Assembly: GCA_030407085.1 (NCBI GenBank)
Contig: CM059585.1
Location: 120,757,001 to 120,821,000, forward strand
From: Trichopria drosophilae
Lineage: Eukaryota; Arthropoda; Insecta; Hymenoptera; Diapriidae
DNA length: 64,000 nucleotides
Reading direction: 5' to 3'
The notes beneath the pieces were generated by a model that was given only the letters and a program-made list of their open reading frames with translations, was not told where the DNA came from and made no database searches. Shown here piece by piece: positions 23,284 through 34,644 of the stretch. Position numbers and translations under genes: made by a program. Numbering within the stretch: position 1 is the first letter of the stretch; each line of letters opens with the position of its first letter.

Positions 23284-24220
23284 TTTTTCAGCAGGCGACG
23301 CAGTGAAGGTTATAGTATCAGTATACTTTAAATAAAGGATGTAAATATAAATTAAACTACCGCAAAATCCCATTAAACATCAATTACTCAGAATTATCAA
23401 AATTGTCAATACTTCGGAATCCTATTTGCCCATCTTGGATTATGAATTTGAATAGCATGAATCAACTATAAAAGTTAATTTTGTTTTGCGGTGCCGAAAA
23501 AGTAAAGAATACTTTATTCTGAAACAATTTATTTTGACATAGAGGGTTTTCCAACGTTTATAAGAATCGATATTAAAAGAATGTGAAGCAATATGACTAT
23601 GGGATGGAAATTTGAAGTGATTAGTGACTCAGCGTATTTGCCTATCTGTGACTCGCGCTTTGCAGATGGTTTTATCGTAAAATATTATTCACACATTTAA
23701 AGAAAATACCGTTTAACTTCCCCGACCTTATGTTTGTCCTAAAACGTAACGCATCCATCGTTATTCTTCTTCAATATAAATGTTTTTTCTTACAATTGAA
23801 ATAAAAACAATTTGGAAGTTATAAATGTAAAGAAATACAACCCACATTTCAGTAAAAAACGTTTAAGAATATTTTTTATTTATACCTATTTAGTACATAT
23901 TTACAACATTTTACATGAACATACATAATGCAAACATATAATGTGTATGTTCTTAAAGAGAGAGTGGGGTAAAAATGGTTTGTCCATTCATCATTGCCTT
24001 TTCTTTACGTATTTGTGCTTTTTTATGTCTTCGTTTTGTGCGTCGAAGTATTTGAAGTATTTCATGTTTAAACTCATACCTCGTGTCTGGGCCTTCAAAA
24101 TATGGGCAGTGCTTGGCAGCTACTGTAAAAGATTAATCATGCTTTCAAATATAACGTTTCGTAGCTTATTTGTAGATATTTTTTAAGATACTATCCATAA
24201 AAAAATGTCGATAAAAGTAT
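23284..24220. other. Convergent intergenic region
   Basis: Lies between the 3' end of the plus-strand gene (AATAAA near 23330) and the stop of the minus-strand DUF4806-like gene at 24221. The open frame 23941-24186 has no features. Confidence 0.45.
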
Positions 24221-26778
24221 TTATCTTAAAAGATGACAAAATACACTCTTTAAATTACAAAATTGATCGAGTTTTAATATTACAACTATAGAGAAGAATG
24301 AGGGTTCAGATGAAGTAAATACAATGCTTACAAAATATAACGTTGGCCATTTTAGACATCCCAAAGCCTGCAGTTTGTGGCGTCCACTTCCAAGAAAAAT
24401 TGGTAGCAAATAATTCGTCAGTCAGCGTTTGTTTCATTGCAAATGTCATAAAATGCTTATAGGAGATTGCTCCTATACTAGTCAGATATTCAAACTAAAA
24501 TAACAAAATGTAATTACAAAATTATTTACAAACGGAGAATGAGAATCACATAAATTTTTTAGAACTTATGCGAGTTAATCATAATAGCCCGTCTAAGTTT
24601 ATTAAAACAGAAATTAATTACTTAAACAGATTAAAAATGATATGTTTAGTATGTAATTGTTTCTATCTTTATCATTAATATCATTATCGTACCAATACAA
24701 CGCGTTTATTTTCTGGGCCTTCGGTGGTATCGTTTTCCAGGGCCCAAAAAGCATCCATGTTTGTCATTGGATAACCGACCAACTTCTTGGTATTAGAAAC
24801 CATCGTGTCCAATGGTTTTTCGTTTCTTGCACTTTGAGTTTCTTTTTTGATATCAAGTAAGACTTTTATTGCGCTTTCCTTTTGAGTTAAAATGTGATTT
24901 GACTGAGTTTCCAACATTCTAAAAAACGTTATTTTCTTAAATAAAACAAACATAACCGGAATATTGTACGAAGGAATTTCTGTATATAAGTTCGATCGTG
25001 TATATGAATTAGTCATTAGATCTAATAGTGACATTGGATTTCATGGTCCAAATACGATATTAAGATGTAGAATCAAAGTGATCCCATTGGAAAAGTAATC
25101 AAACCGCGTTGTAATGTAGGCTTTCGTTTAAAATAATAAAATTAGGGAGGGCTTTTAACCTACAAAGTAATTGTTTACTGATAGTAGGCCTCCACCTACT
25201 ACCACGAGCAATTATGGATGGTAAATAGTCCCAATGTTTCGGACCTCTTGGGTCCCACTTCAGGGGAAAATAAGCTTTCTAGTATGTAAGAATACTTTTT
25301 AGGTTAAAAGCCCTCCCTAATTTTATTATAATTAAACCGCATTTGAATTACTAGACGAACATCCATAAAGTTACGTTTTTGAGAATGAATCAATACTGTA
25401 GTTACAGTCTAGTCTTAATATTTGTTTAGCCCTTTTTTTACTAGGGATTACTTTTACCCCTACCTTCATTCTGCATGTGGACATAATTTTGTTTATATTT
25501 ATTAAATTAAAATCGACCTTGAATATGAAATTGAAGGTCACCATTGGATTACTAGTTACGTAACAACTTATTTAATGCGACACATTCTATAAGCTGCCAC
25601 ATATGTTTAAAGACTTGACGGATTTTATACGATATTTTTCTCAGGTAAACCTTCGGAAAGACTGCGTCACACGGACAAAATGTTATTAACATATTTTCCA
25701 ACGTATTTTTGGTCGCTGAACACGAATCTGAAGTCAGTCGCTCAGCCGAATCTTAGCCGCTGTATTGAAAAAATGTCGAAAAAACATAATTTTTTTTCAT
25801 GCTTCAACTCGCACGAACAAATTGTTTTAAACAAATAATGTAGAGCTCGAAATTCTCTACGAAAAAGATTGTATACATTTTCTTCGTAAAATCAAAAGTA
25901 ACGCTGTTCGTGAAGGAGACATATGAGAATAATTGACTTGGCGTGTTTTCAGCATAATGCCTACGCTCGGCTTCCTACTGGAGGGGCCTGCGGCCCCCAG
26001 GCTCCTCGCTAGAAAACCACCCTAACCTTCTTGGTTTGCCGAGGCTCCGTCTGGGTGACCCGCATTCAACTTGTACAATATACAGTTTTGACATCTTGCA
26101 GTATCCGCTGTACAAACATCATATGTACGATCTGTCTTTTTTAACAATACCGCAGAATTAGCATTACCCAAGATGTACCACGTGGATGTTGCACGGTAGG
26201 GTTTACATATCTTCGGGATGATTTGTTCACGTGGTTCCCGTTGCCAACACACGTGCGTGCGTGCAAAAAATGTTCACCTTTAATTTACGGCGTTACTTTT
26301 AACTTAGGAAGAAAACGTATACAACTTTTTTTGTAGAGAATATCGTGCTCTAAACGTTTTGAATGAAACATTTTTTCATGCGACTTCAAGTTTTTAAGAT
26401 AAATGCATAACATTGGAAAAAATGACGTTATTTCGATGTTTTTTCAATATAGTGACTAAGATGCGGCCGAGCGACAAATTCTGATTTCAGATTCATGTTC
26501 AGCACCCCAAAATACGTCGGAAAACATATCAGTCTATTTTTTTTTCCAGTGACGTAGTCTTTCCGAAGGTCTACCTTTTCTGATTCTGTTTCTTTGTACG
26601 GATAAACATTTCGGGAATTGTAATTAGATATTAGTTGTACTTACTTTACCTGAGATTCTAGGATGGTATAATCCTCGCTGTCTGGGGCATAATAGCAAGT
26701 CTCTTCAAAACTGATATCTGATTCAATTTCTTCCGCATCGTCGAACGCCAATGATTCTAATACTGTCCCGATATTCAT
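24221..26778 (-). CDS. DUF4806-like domain protein, four coding exons
   Basis: Minus-strand exons are 26778-26645, 24918-24693, 24494-24332 and 24285-24221, for 588 nt and 195 residues. The donors (GTAAGT, GTACG, GTAAG) and acceptors all keep phase (2, 0, 1). The N-terminal exon is acidic (MNIGTVLESLAFDDAEEIES). Exon 2 gives a helix and the LVGYPMTNMDAFWALEN segment, and exon 3 continues FEYLTSIG..KQTLTDELFATNFSW. This pattern resembles DUF4806, a domain of unknown function in many insect proteins, some transposon-linked. The protein is short and has no evident DNA-binding domain. Intron 1 (1.7 kb) holds two non-coding inverted-repeat elements. The frame shows no damage, so I treat it as an intact host gene. 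The exon structure is solid; the domain name is from pattern memory. Confidence 0.7.
25134..25328. mobile_element. 195-bp MITE with ~29-bp TIRs
   Basis: Ends TAAAATTAGGGAGGGCTTTT and AAAAGCCCTCCCTAATTTTA are perfect inverted repeats extending to AACCTA/TAGGTT. Non-coding, inside intron 1 of the DUF4806-like gene. Confidence 0.85.
25644..26575. mobile_element. ~930-bp element with ~280-bp inverted arms
   Basis: Left GGTAAACCTTCGGAAAGACT..GTCAC is mirrored by right GTGAC..AGTCTTTCCGAAGGTCTACC. The arms stay alignable for ~280 bp, including TCTGAAGTCAG..GCGGC type landmarks and the ACATTTTCTTC region. The interior has the GC hairpin 25978-26003. There is no transposase; the open frame 26022-26252 lies in the unpaired centre and is unsupported. 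Confidence 0.8.
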
Positions 26779-26911
26779 TTTTCTGTGAATAAGAAATAAC
26801 ACGTAAATTTTTCATCTACTGTCGGGTTTCTAGAAATACATCATTAGAATTGGACCTGGGTATATCGACACTCTTATCGTTTGACCTCGCTTGTTCGACA
26901 TCGGTAAGTTA

Positions 26912-26930
26912 CCCCCCCCCCCCCCCCCCC
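26912..26930 (+). repeat. C19 homopolymer
   Basis: Nineteen consecutive Cs followed by GCCCGCCG. The exact length is uncertain in any sequencing. It can form G-quadruplex-like structure on the minus strand. Confidence 0.7.
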
Positions 26931-28216
26931 GCCCGCCGAACCAGTTTAATATCAGTCTGTAATATATAACAGGACGTATTTTATTTTATTTAAATTACGT
27001 CAATGGAGGGAGGAATACATAAAAAACGTGACTCACGATATTAACTCGATAGCTCAAAAACCCAGCACCTAAAAAATTTGCGGCAATTTACGGCATGCAT
27101 TTTTCTCCATGTAGTTAATTTGTCGGCCAACAGGCGCGAGTAACTGCATGTCGCAGTATCGCTATCGGCTTTTACATGTCGGGTTATGGCTCTTCCCATT
27201 TTTTACATGTTCCTTTTTTGAAATCATTAAGACGACCTATTTTGATAATACGTCTACTGTAATTTAAATAAAAAAAAATAGTCTGTAGCCGAGTAACGTC
27301 TTGACACTAATCGGATGTTGTGACTAATATGAACTAGTAATCAGGGGGAAAAAGTGGAAGAAAAAAATTTGTTTTTGAGAAAAACAAAAAACTTACTACT
27401 TTTTTGAACTAAAAATGGTCGCCATTTTTGTCAATGTTATTATTGGATATCGATAAAGTGCCAATAACATAATCATGTAATCCAGCAATTATACCAAAAA
27501 TAACGCTGATTTAAAAAACATATTGACAATTCCTCAGCAACATTTATTATAGATATGGTTACATATTAGGAAAATACATCAAATTATATTTTATACAATT
27601 ACATACAAATATAAAATTATTTTATTACGTCTTCTTGACGAAAGTTATTCGAGTAATATATGTTTATATTCTTAGGTTAGGTTGGGTTAAATTAGGTTAG
27701 ATTAAGCATACATTGACTTTCATGCTTTAACTTATCACTGATGAATAACTAAACTAATATAAAGCGTGTTTAAGATGATCTGTACATTTGTCAACACGTA
27801 CAATAATTAATATCTGTAAATAATGTTTAACACACATTGTATGTTAAATAATTTGCAAAAATATGTTACAACTTATTGAAACCGAAATTTTTTATTTTGT
27901 TAAACTTTTACATGACGTTTCATTTTGTTATTTGAAAATGTGTTGTCGATGGGCCTTTATCGTGTTTTTTTTTATCAGAGACATTTAAACATTTTAAATT
28001 TAAAATTTTAAAAATCTACATCCAAATAAAGTATTTTTTATTTTTTTTTCTATTTTTGTCAATTTTACCCGTGCCCGATTCGAAGTGGAATTGGTCATGT
28101 AATTTTTTATTCGGAATCAGAATTACTCATTATTATTATTACATACTAGGAAAATCGAATACGCGCACAATGACGGTTATGTTATAAGTATTTGAAATAA
28201 ATAATTTCGTACTTAC
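26931..28216. other. Intron between the non-coding first exon and exon 1 of the DUF4806-like gene
   Basis: AT-rich, without frames. It includes a degenerate telomere-type patch (27672-27700) described separately. The acceptor for coding exon 1 is the CTTATTCACAG on the minus strand just above 26782. Confidence 0.5.
27672..27700 (+). repeat. Interstitial TTAGG telomere-like repeat
   Basis: Reads TTAGGTTAGG..TTAGGTTAG over 29 bp with one degenerate stretch. TTAGG is the common insect telomere repeat, so this supports an insect source. It may be a relic of break repair or simply chance. Confidence 0.5.
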
Positions 28217-28560
28217 CGATATTACAGTTACCGAGCGAGAAGTAAATGTCGGCGGGTGGCACGTAAGCGTCGTGAGAACGTAAGATGTTTATAGATGGCC
28301 AAGTGTGTTTCCCACAAATATTTTTCGGACGACGCGATTGGTACGAAAAAGGCGTCGTTTAGTATTGAAAATTTTTGATAAATGAGAATTGAATATGCAT
28401 AAATCCGAATACGTATCTCCACGAAGTTTTAAGGAACGTTGTACCACAGTGTGTTGTTTTGATGTCGATTGGAACCTCGTGTGAGAGATGGACAAAGGAC
28501 TCGGCGGGGAAGGAAGGAAGGTTTTCTGCGCATGCGTGTTTGACTGTTAGTCTAGTCAAT
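28217..28560 (-). promoter_or_regulatory. Non-coding first exon and CpG-rich promoter of the DUF4806-like gene
   Basis: On the minus strand a strong donor, ATCG|GTAAGTACG, ends at 28217, and upstream is a locally GC- and CpG-rich stretch in otherwise AT-rich DNA. CTGCGCATGCGTG near 28526 resembles an NRF-1 (erect wing) site. Together with a good acceptor 5 nt before the ATG of coding exon 1, this suggests a 5' untranslated exon. The transcription start is not determined. Confidence 0.5.
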
Positions 28561-28644
28561 CTCGTTCACTCTCTTAAATGCGGCCACACATGCCGGTAAG
28601 GATATTCTACGGATTGAGAAAGGATCCACTAATTTTTCTAAACT

Positions 28645-29005
28645 CACATAATAAAAAACACGTAAGGAAATCACTTCATTAATCACTTGATTTTTTGTCG
28701 CGACTCATTACGTGATTTTAAAAAATTAGTTTATTTCTTGAAAATTGCGTAATTTTTAAAAGTCACCTGATTTTTAAAAATTACAAAATTTTCAAGTTTT
28801 TGATGTTAAAAACTGAATGTACGTTTGCTATTATAGTTTTAATTTTGAACGTTAAAAAAATTGTTCACGTTTTAAAATCTGGGGACTTTTTAAAATCCCG
28901 TGATTTTCAAGAAATCCGCTAACTTTTTTAAATCACGCAAAGATTTGGGACAAAAATCACGAGATTGATCCGGTTATTTCGTTACGTGACTTTTTTCATG
29001 TGGGA
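28645..29005. mobile_element. ~360-bp palindromic MITE
   Basis: Left CTCACATAATAAAAAACACG and right GTGACTTTTTTCATGTGGG are imperfect inverted repeats. Inner blocks (ATTTCTTGAAAATTGCG / GATTTTCAAGAAATCCGC) also pair, so nearly the whole element folds back. Non-coding, just upstream of the DUF4806-like promoter. Confidence 0.65.
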
Positions 29006-30029
29006 ATACTTTTGGAATTATTGTAAATATCCAGCTAATAAAGAATGATTCATGTGAGTGCAAAGTATTCAATAATTTTAAATTCTGATTAAAGAATAAA
29101 CTAATCCCGTTTTGAATACTTTTAAATAATTGTTAATTTCCAAAATCTTGTCAAGACTCTTTAATAGTTCTGAATAATTTGTGGATCATTCGTAGGACAT
29201 ACAAGAATTCAGACTGTATGCACTCCCCAAAAAAGGGGATCATATGGGAACTATACTGAATGCGATTCAAAACGATTTCATACAATTTCTTTCCACGTTT
29301 TTTCGAACAATATCGTATAAGATTCGAATACATGGAAACGATCAATCACACAGAAATGTATGCAAACATATGTGGTTTTAAAACTCAAAAAAAAATTGTT
29401 GTAAATTTGTCGTCCTAAAAGATGAGTCAATTTTTAAACTTGTTTAATATTTTTAATTAAAAATGTATAACATTATTAGTTAATCGATTAATGCATGGGA
29501 AAAATATTATTTTGCCGGAATATATTAAAATTCGTACTTTTCATCAAATGATTGTTATTTTCTCGTAATTTTGTAATATTTCTTTGAGCTTTTCAAATAT
29601 TTCTCATGAGAAATCTGCACAATTATTTAATAAGATGACTGGTGTATGGAAAAAAATTATTTTTCCGGACAATATTCAATTTCGTAGTTTTCAGCTGGAT
29701 TTTGTGTATCCATCGTCTTTTATCATTCTAGTTATTTTTTTTTAATATTTCGCATTAAAAACATATAAATTTATTTAGTATTTAATAATATTTAGTATTA
29801 AATAGCTTTAATAAGGACTGATGTCCACCTCATGGTTTGGGTCGTAGTTGCAGTGAAATTTCATTTACTGGTAGAGATTTGAGCAAACAATTGATCACTT
29901 TTCAGAGAAATTGAGAGATACAAGAAACAAATGTTGTTAAAAGTTATTATTAAAATAATAATAATAATAACAACCGTAATAAGAACATATTAATAATAAA
30001 ATTTCGACGATTAATGCCCTTCGAATGCA
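29006..30029. other. Intergenic AT-rich sequence
   Basis: Two loosely similar stretches (29500-29590 and 29640-29720) share GGAAAAA.ATTATTTT.CCGGA..ATATT..A and TCGTA.TTTTCA, perhaps an old duplication. No gene was found. Confidence 0.4.
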
Positions 30030-30465
30030 CTACTATTCGTGGTAAAACGTTAAAACATATTAATTTTCGTGATATAACATGAAACGAGTTACTTTTCGCG
30101 CTTAGACGATTATAAACTCGTGTAAACTCTGGGACATGATAGTTTTCTTCAAAAGAACGCGAAACATGCTACTACTTTTCGTAATATAACATGAAACGAG
30201 TTACTTTTCATGGCAATCATCCTTGAAATGCTGAAATGTGCTACTTTTCGTCAACAAAAGGAAAAACGTACTACTCTTCGTTCCAAAACGTTCAAATGTG
30301 TTACTTTTCGTGGTGTAGAATGAATCACTTTATTTTTCGACTATCAATATACAAATGAATTCGTTTTTCACTCAAATGTTGAAATGCAATGTTCTTCAAC
30401 ATATCAAAGTATAGCGTACTACTTTTCGTAAGAAAAATGACACGTGCTACTCTTCGTAACGGGCG
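30030..30465 (+). repeat. Dispersed array of the word TACTTTTCGT, ~12 copies
   Basis: The 10-mer TACTTTTCGT and close variants (TACTCTTCGT, TACTATTCGT, TTATTTTTCG) occur about twelve times, each 25-60 bp apart and all in one orientation, often preceded by AAACG or ACGTG. GATATAACATGAAACGAGTT also occurs twice (30070 and 30183). Spacing is irregular, so it is either a badly decayed minisatellite or a cluster of short binding sites. Confidence 0.6.
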
Positions 30466-30688
30466 TCGATTTATCCACGTATTCACTTAAGACGCAGATA
30501 CTTATTTGCGGGTGACATTAGATCTTACCACATGCGAGAAAGTTTGTACATGATAATACACGCGAATCTCACCATGACGCGACAAGCGTTCAAAATCATA
30601 CAGAAACGTACAAAAACATACCCACTAGTGAACCTTACACTAGTAAACCACCAGCTTGCTCATTTTATATGTATGTGAATGCATAGGT

Positions 30689-31411
30689 ACCCAGCAAACG
30701 AAAAAGAATTGAAAGAGATTCGCCAATTCCAAAATTGTCAAATAAGGAATTTACCCCAATTATGAAAAGAATTTTGACTTATTGAATCCCCTCAAATGCC
30801 GTTATACAATCGGCCATCAAAATGAATTTCAGCGAATACAATATTAGGAATTAAAAAATATCTCATTGAATCCCCTCAAATTCCTCCCATTAAAAAATAC
30901 CATTCAATACCAAATATGGCATAAAAGAATGTATTACTGAATTCCCTCGAAATCTATTAATTACCACTTCAAAATTAATTTCACTGTATTCCATAGTTGG
31001 AATTCAAACTCATTTAGTGAATTCCCTTGAATAACCATGGTCCTAAATTAATTTTGAATTCCAGCCCAGAATTGCAAAACATATATTATGGATCCTCTTG
31101 AATATCAACGATTCCAAACATTAAAACTTATCCCAACGGATGCAAAATTAGGAATTGTGTTCAGTCAATACTGAATTTACTATTATGATAAAATTATTAA
31201 AAAAATAAATAATGATCATTGAATAGATGCACGAGTTCATAAAATTATATGTAAATTATTATATCTTTTGTTTCATTTTCTGCTTTTTTTTTTAATTTAT
31301 TGATTTGGGATTATATAGGATTAAAAATTATAGAATTGTTTTAATTTCAATACCAACAAAAACGGGATTAAAATTTTTGAATCACTTTTAATCTTTTTTC
31401 GTCTACTGGGT
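30689..31411. mobile_element. ~720-bp element with ACCCAGYARACGAAAAA ends and internal ~75-bp repeats
   Basis: The left end ACCCAGCAAACGAAAAAGAA is inverted at the right end (..TTCTTTTTTCGTCTACTGGGT type). The interior carries five degenerate units centred on TTGAATCCCCTCAAATTCC at about 30781, 30866, 30945, 31017 and 31088. The ends resemble those of the palindrome at 35513-35690. Non-coding. Confidence 0.65.
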
Positions 31412-31468
31412 AGATTCACTAGTGTGAGATTCTACTGTCTTATTATTATTATTATGATTATATTACAG

Positions 31469-31771
31469 TCCATTTTCGAAAAACATGCGCTCTTGGTAAG
31501 ATCGAATATCTGTATCACCAGCATGTCACGAAGAAAGCGGTCCTCATACATATACGGAACAACTCAAGCCGCATCACTTGTGAGAATTAATGTGTACGGT
31601 AATACACATGATGCATTTGTTGAATCGGTGCACTTCATGCACCACCATTCGGATAGCGATCAGAACATCGTCTATTGTCAAATGGCAGTTAAATATGACC
31701 GCACATTATCTACAAATGAATTTGTTCATAAAGAATATTTTAGGACAATTTTAAAGACCTTCGGCCTATAA
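31469..31771 (+). CDS. Possible terminal coding exon (unrecognised)
   Basis: Following a pyrimidine/AT stretch and TTACAG at 31463-31468, an open frame of 100 codons runs to TAA at 31769-31771, with AATAAA at about 31917. The peptide is of mixed composition (e.g. SSYIYGTTQAASLVRINVYG) and ends FRTILKTFGL, unlike transposon-derived noise nearby. No upstream exon was found with confidence, and the 720-bp element just before it may have separated or destroyed the rest. No known domain. It could be a host-gene last exon, a pseudogene or chance. Confidence 0.3.
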   Translation, partial: SIFEKHALLVRSNICITSMSRRKRSSYIYGTTQAASLVRINVYGNTHDAFVESVHFMHHHSDSDQNIVYCQMAVKYDRTLSTNEFVHKEYFRTILKTFGL

Positions 31772-32009
31772 CGTTTTTTAATTCATACATTTTTTTCATA
31801 AAGATTACTTTGGAATATTTTAAGGATTGATTTATTGAATGACGAGATTGGAGGTTCCTCAAAGAATTCATTATATCAAAAGTATGTTTATATCTTAAGT
31901 TTTTTAATATCTTTGAATAAAATAAGGTTCAACGTAAACAGAATACTTTGTACTATTTTGAAACGAGTGGTGATGTAAAATTCAGTCAATTATTTTTCAT
32001 TTCTCAAAA

Positions 32010-32285
32010 TGGAAATTAAACTTCGAAACTTGTACTTTTATCCTATATTTTTTATATTTCGGCAGGTTTTTATTTTCATCGAAAAAACTTGTATGCAAAA
32101 AGCGTTATGTTCGTCGGTTTGCTACGAGATATTTTGCACTTTGCGGCACACTGGGTCTCTCATAAAATATCTCGTAGCAAACCGACGTACATAACGCTTT
32201 TTCTATACAAATTTTTTCGATGAAAATAAAAACCTGCCGAAATATAAAAATATAGGATAAAAGTGCAAGTTTCCAAGTCTAATTT
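32010..32285. mobile_element. Near-perfect palindromic MITE (~115-bp arms)
   Basis: The left arm (ACTTTTATCCTATATTTTTT..AGGTTTTTATTTTCATCGAA..AGCGTTATG..CGTCGGTTTGCTACGAGA) is mirrored on the right with few changes, around a short centre GCACTTTGCGGCACACTGGG. It would form a ~115-bp hairpin in RNA or single-stranded DNA. The open frame through it is a by-product. Confidence 0.85.
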
Positions 32286-32934
32286 CTATTTTGACAAATT
32301 AAATTATCTTTATACTAGAAGCCGAGAAGCAAATTTTTGAAGATGGCGCTTTTTAAATTTAAGTTTGTATGGTGCAAAAACTATACAATGGTGCAAAAAG
32401 CCTACGTAGTTAAATTTAGGGGTCTTTTTTACACGGGATTCGTAGTATTAGTTACTGTTTTAAGTTTTGAAGGAAGTTTTTAATTGAAAGCCCTCAACAT
32501 TTCTATAACGTTAATATCCGGGTATTCAGCTACTTCTTTCTTAGTAAATACAATATATATGGTGCTCTATATGTATTCTGAATCATGCTCTATTATTGCT
32601 TATATCAAATTGCATATGTCAAATTTATGATCTTTCTTTCGAATTTACATAATATTATATATAAACGCTATAACGAACAGAAACCTCAGTCTTTTTCAAA
32701 GTTTCGCTTAAAATAAACCGCTAATAACGCAAAAATAATTGTACATTGTTGGACCTAAAATCATCAGTAAAACGATCCTGAACCGCTCCGTATCGTTAAC
32801 ACCTCATCAATATACAGGCAGTAATATAATTATGCACAGGCACAGGTTTTCGTCCACAACTTTATATCTTTTATACATTTTTAGTTCAATACGTAATATA
32901 TTTATTTTATCTTCGCATGCCAGGATGGGGTCAT

Positions 32935-33755
32935 CGATACCTTAGCGTATCGCCAGACCGTCTTACACGAGGCGGTATAGTGTACGCTTTGTAGATTGTG
33001 TAGATTTCATGCCGAGACACTAATGCATCTTTTGGCAGCATGTCCAAGATATGCAGTTTCAGCATATATCGAACGTCACAATGCGGCTCTCCGAGTGCTA
33101 TATTACCATCTTCGCTGCACTTATGGTATTGATGCAACCCCAGTTTTGCCGTACGTCCCCACTGATATTGAATCCGTTGTCGGGAATGAGTCGTGCCGAA
33201 TATACTACAATTACTCATTCCCGACGAGCAGGCAAATATCAGCCAATAAGCCTGACATTGTCCTTGTTGACTTCGATGACAAATCCATCTTCGTCATCTG
33301 TATCGAGGATTCAAAATCAAGCAAGTCGTGCTGATAATTGGAGTGCTGAGAGGAATGAGACCAACTTTCCTCCAAAACATCAAAAGCATTCCGACCTGTC
33401 GTGAACATGCAAATTCCATCGCAGGCCGAATGCAGAAAGCAGTGCTGCTGGGATCTCTCCGTCTACTGAGGTCACACGAGATCCTGTAACCACTTACCCG
33501 ATGGTAGAGGGAGTGCTTACAGTTACAAAAGAAATGGCCCGGTGCAGTCTGCAGAGGAGGAGATGGATATCGGAGCCACTTTTCTGCTGCAGACTGCACA
33601 CGTGGATTATCCAGGGCCAAGGAAGGTTAGGGTTTTAGTCGGTAAACCTTGCCGTCAACATCAAATGTGAGGGAGTCCGACACACGCGGGGTTAAACAAC
33701 ATCTTCAACCCCCTATGGTGCCTAATGCATCTCCCACCTCCGTAAAAAAAAAAAT
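32935..33755 (+). mobile_element. 3' fragment of a non-LTR retrotransposon
   Basis: The plus strand encodes the C-terminal end of a LINE ORF2: a zinc-knuckle-like CRLCRFHAETLMHLLAACP (33000), then YIERHNAALRVLYYHLRC, SCRIYYNYSFPTSRQ and NKPDIVLVDFDDKSIFVI. After a frame change near 33310 comes IGVLRGMRPTFLQNI and MQKAVLLGSLRLLRSHE. About 0.25 kb of 3' UTR and a run of As at ~33747 follow. It is 5'-truncated and dead. The clade is not settled from so little sequence. Confidence 0.75.
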
Positions 33756-34644
33756 TATTTACCAAACAGTGTTTACAAAATTTACATAAATAATAATCAG
33801 TTTCCGTAAATCAATTGACGTGGCCTATCTTGGCTACGCATAACACTCTCGCAAGGCTAAGCCTGTCTGCAAGTGTACCCTAAACTACTTCCTATACATA
33901 TACGGGAAAATCCACAGAACTTTTAACTTTTCTGTGATTCAGTGGTATACGGAAATAATATGTTCACTATTAAAATATATTTAATGTATGTTGATATTTC
34001 GTTTTAAACACATTTAAATAATATATCTGGACGATATAGAGTCAATTAATAAACACAGACACTTGCTACCGACGTTTCCGAATTGAAAAACGAAAAATTT
34101 AACTTGTGATTCTTACAAATTATTTAAAACTGTGCTACATCTGTGCCATGCAAGATATTTTATTTTCTCAAAGTACAAAATGTAGTCAAGTAAATACACT
34201 AAATAGTAGTCACAGTCTGATCAATGTGCTTGCTTGTGATAAAAAACTACAGGGATTTAAAACTGCGTGATAAGTTTTGTAGAAATATAAAATTAATTTA
34301 GATTATCTATTATAATTTTCATGCCAATAAATATTATTAATCGTTTTAACTCAGAGTCCAATTTGTTACTAACATAAAAACCAACAAATTATGGTGTCAC
34401 TCATCTCTGTGCCCCTGTTAAAAATGATTCTAGACAGGTTTAATCATTTTCACTTTAAACGTGATTATTTTCAAAATTGCCGTTTTTACTGCTGCACACT
34501 TAAAATAAACAATATTTTTAATTATTTCTTTCTGTGGTCGCTCTCAAATTTCATACTTTATCGAAAATTATGACGACATCTTTAGATTTTGCAAATTGGT
34601 GTTAAAAATTAAAAGTTCCGTGGATTTGCTCATATAGAATGATA
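33756..34644. other. Intergenic AT-rich sequence
   Basis: No supportable frame (34391-34573 is featureless), repeat or RNA gene. Confidence 0.4.

Noticed and set aside
33051..33620. Several overlapping frames on both strands
   Set aside because: All but the LINE ORF2 reading (with one frame change near 33310) are shadows of that LINE remnant.
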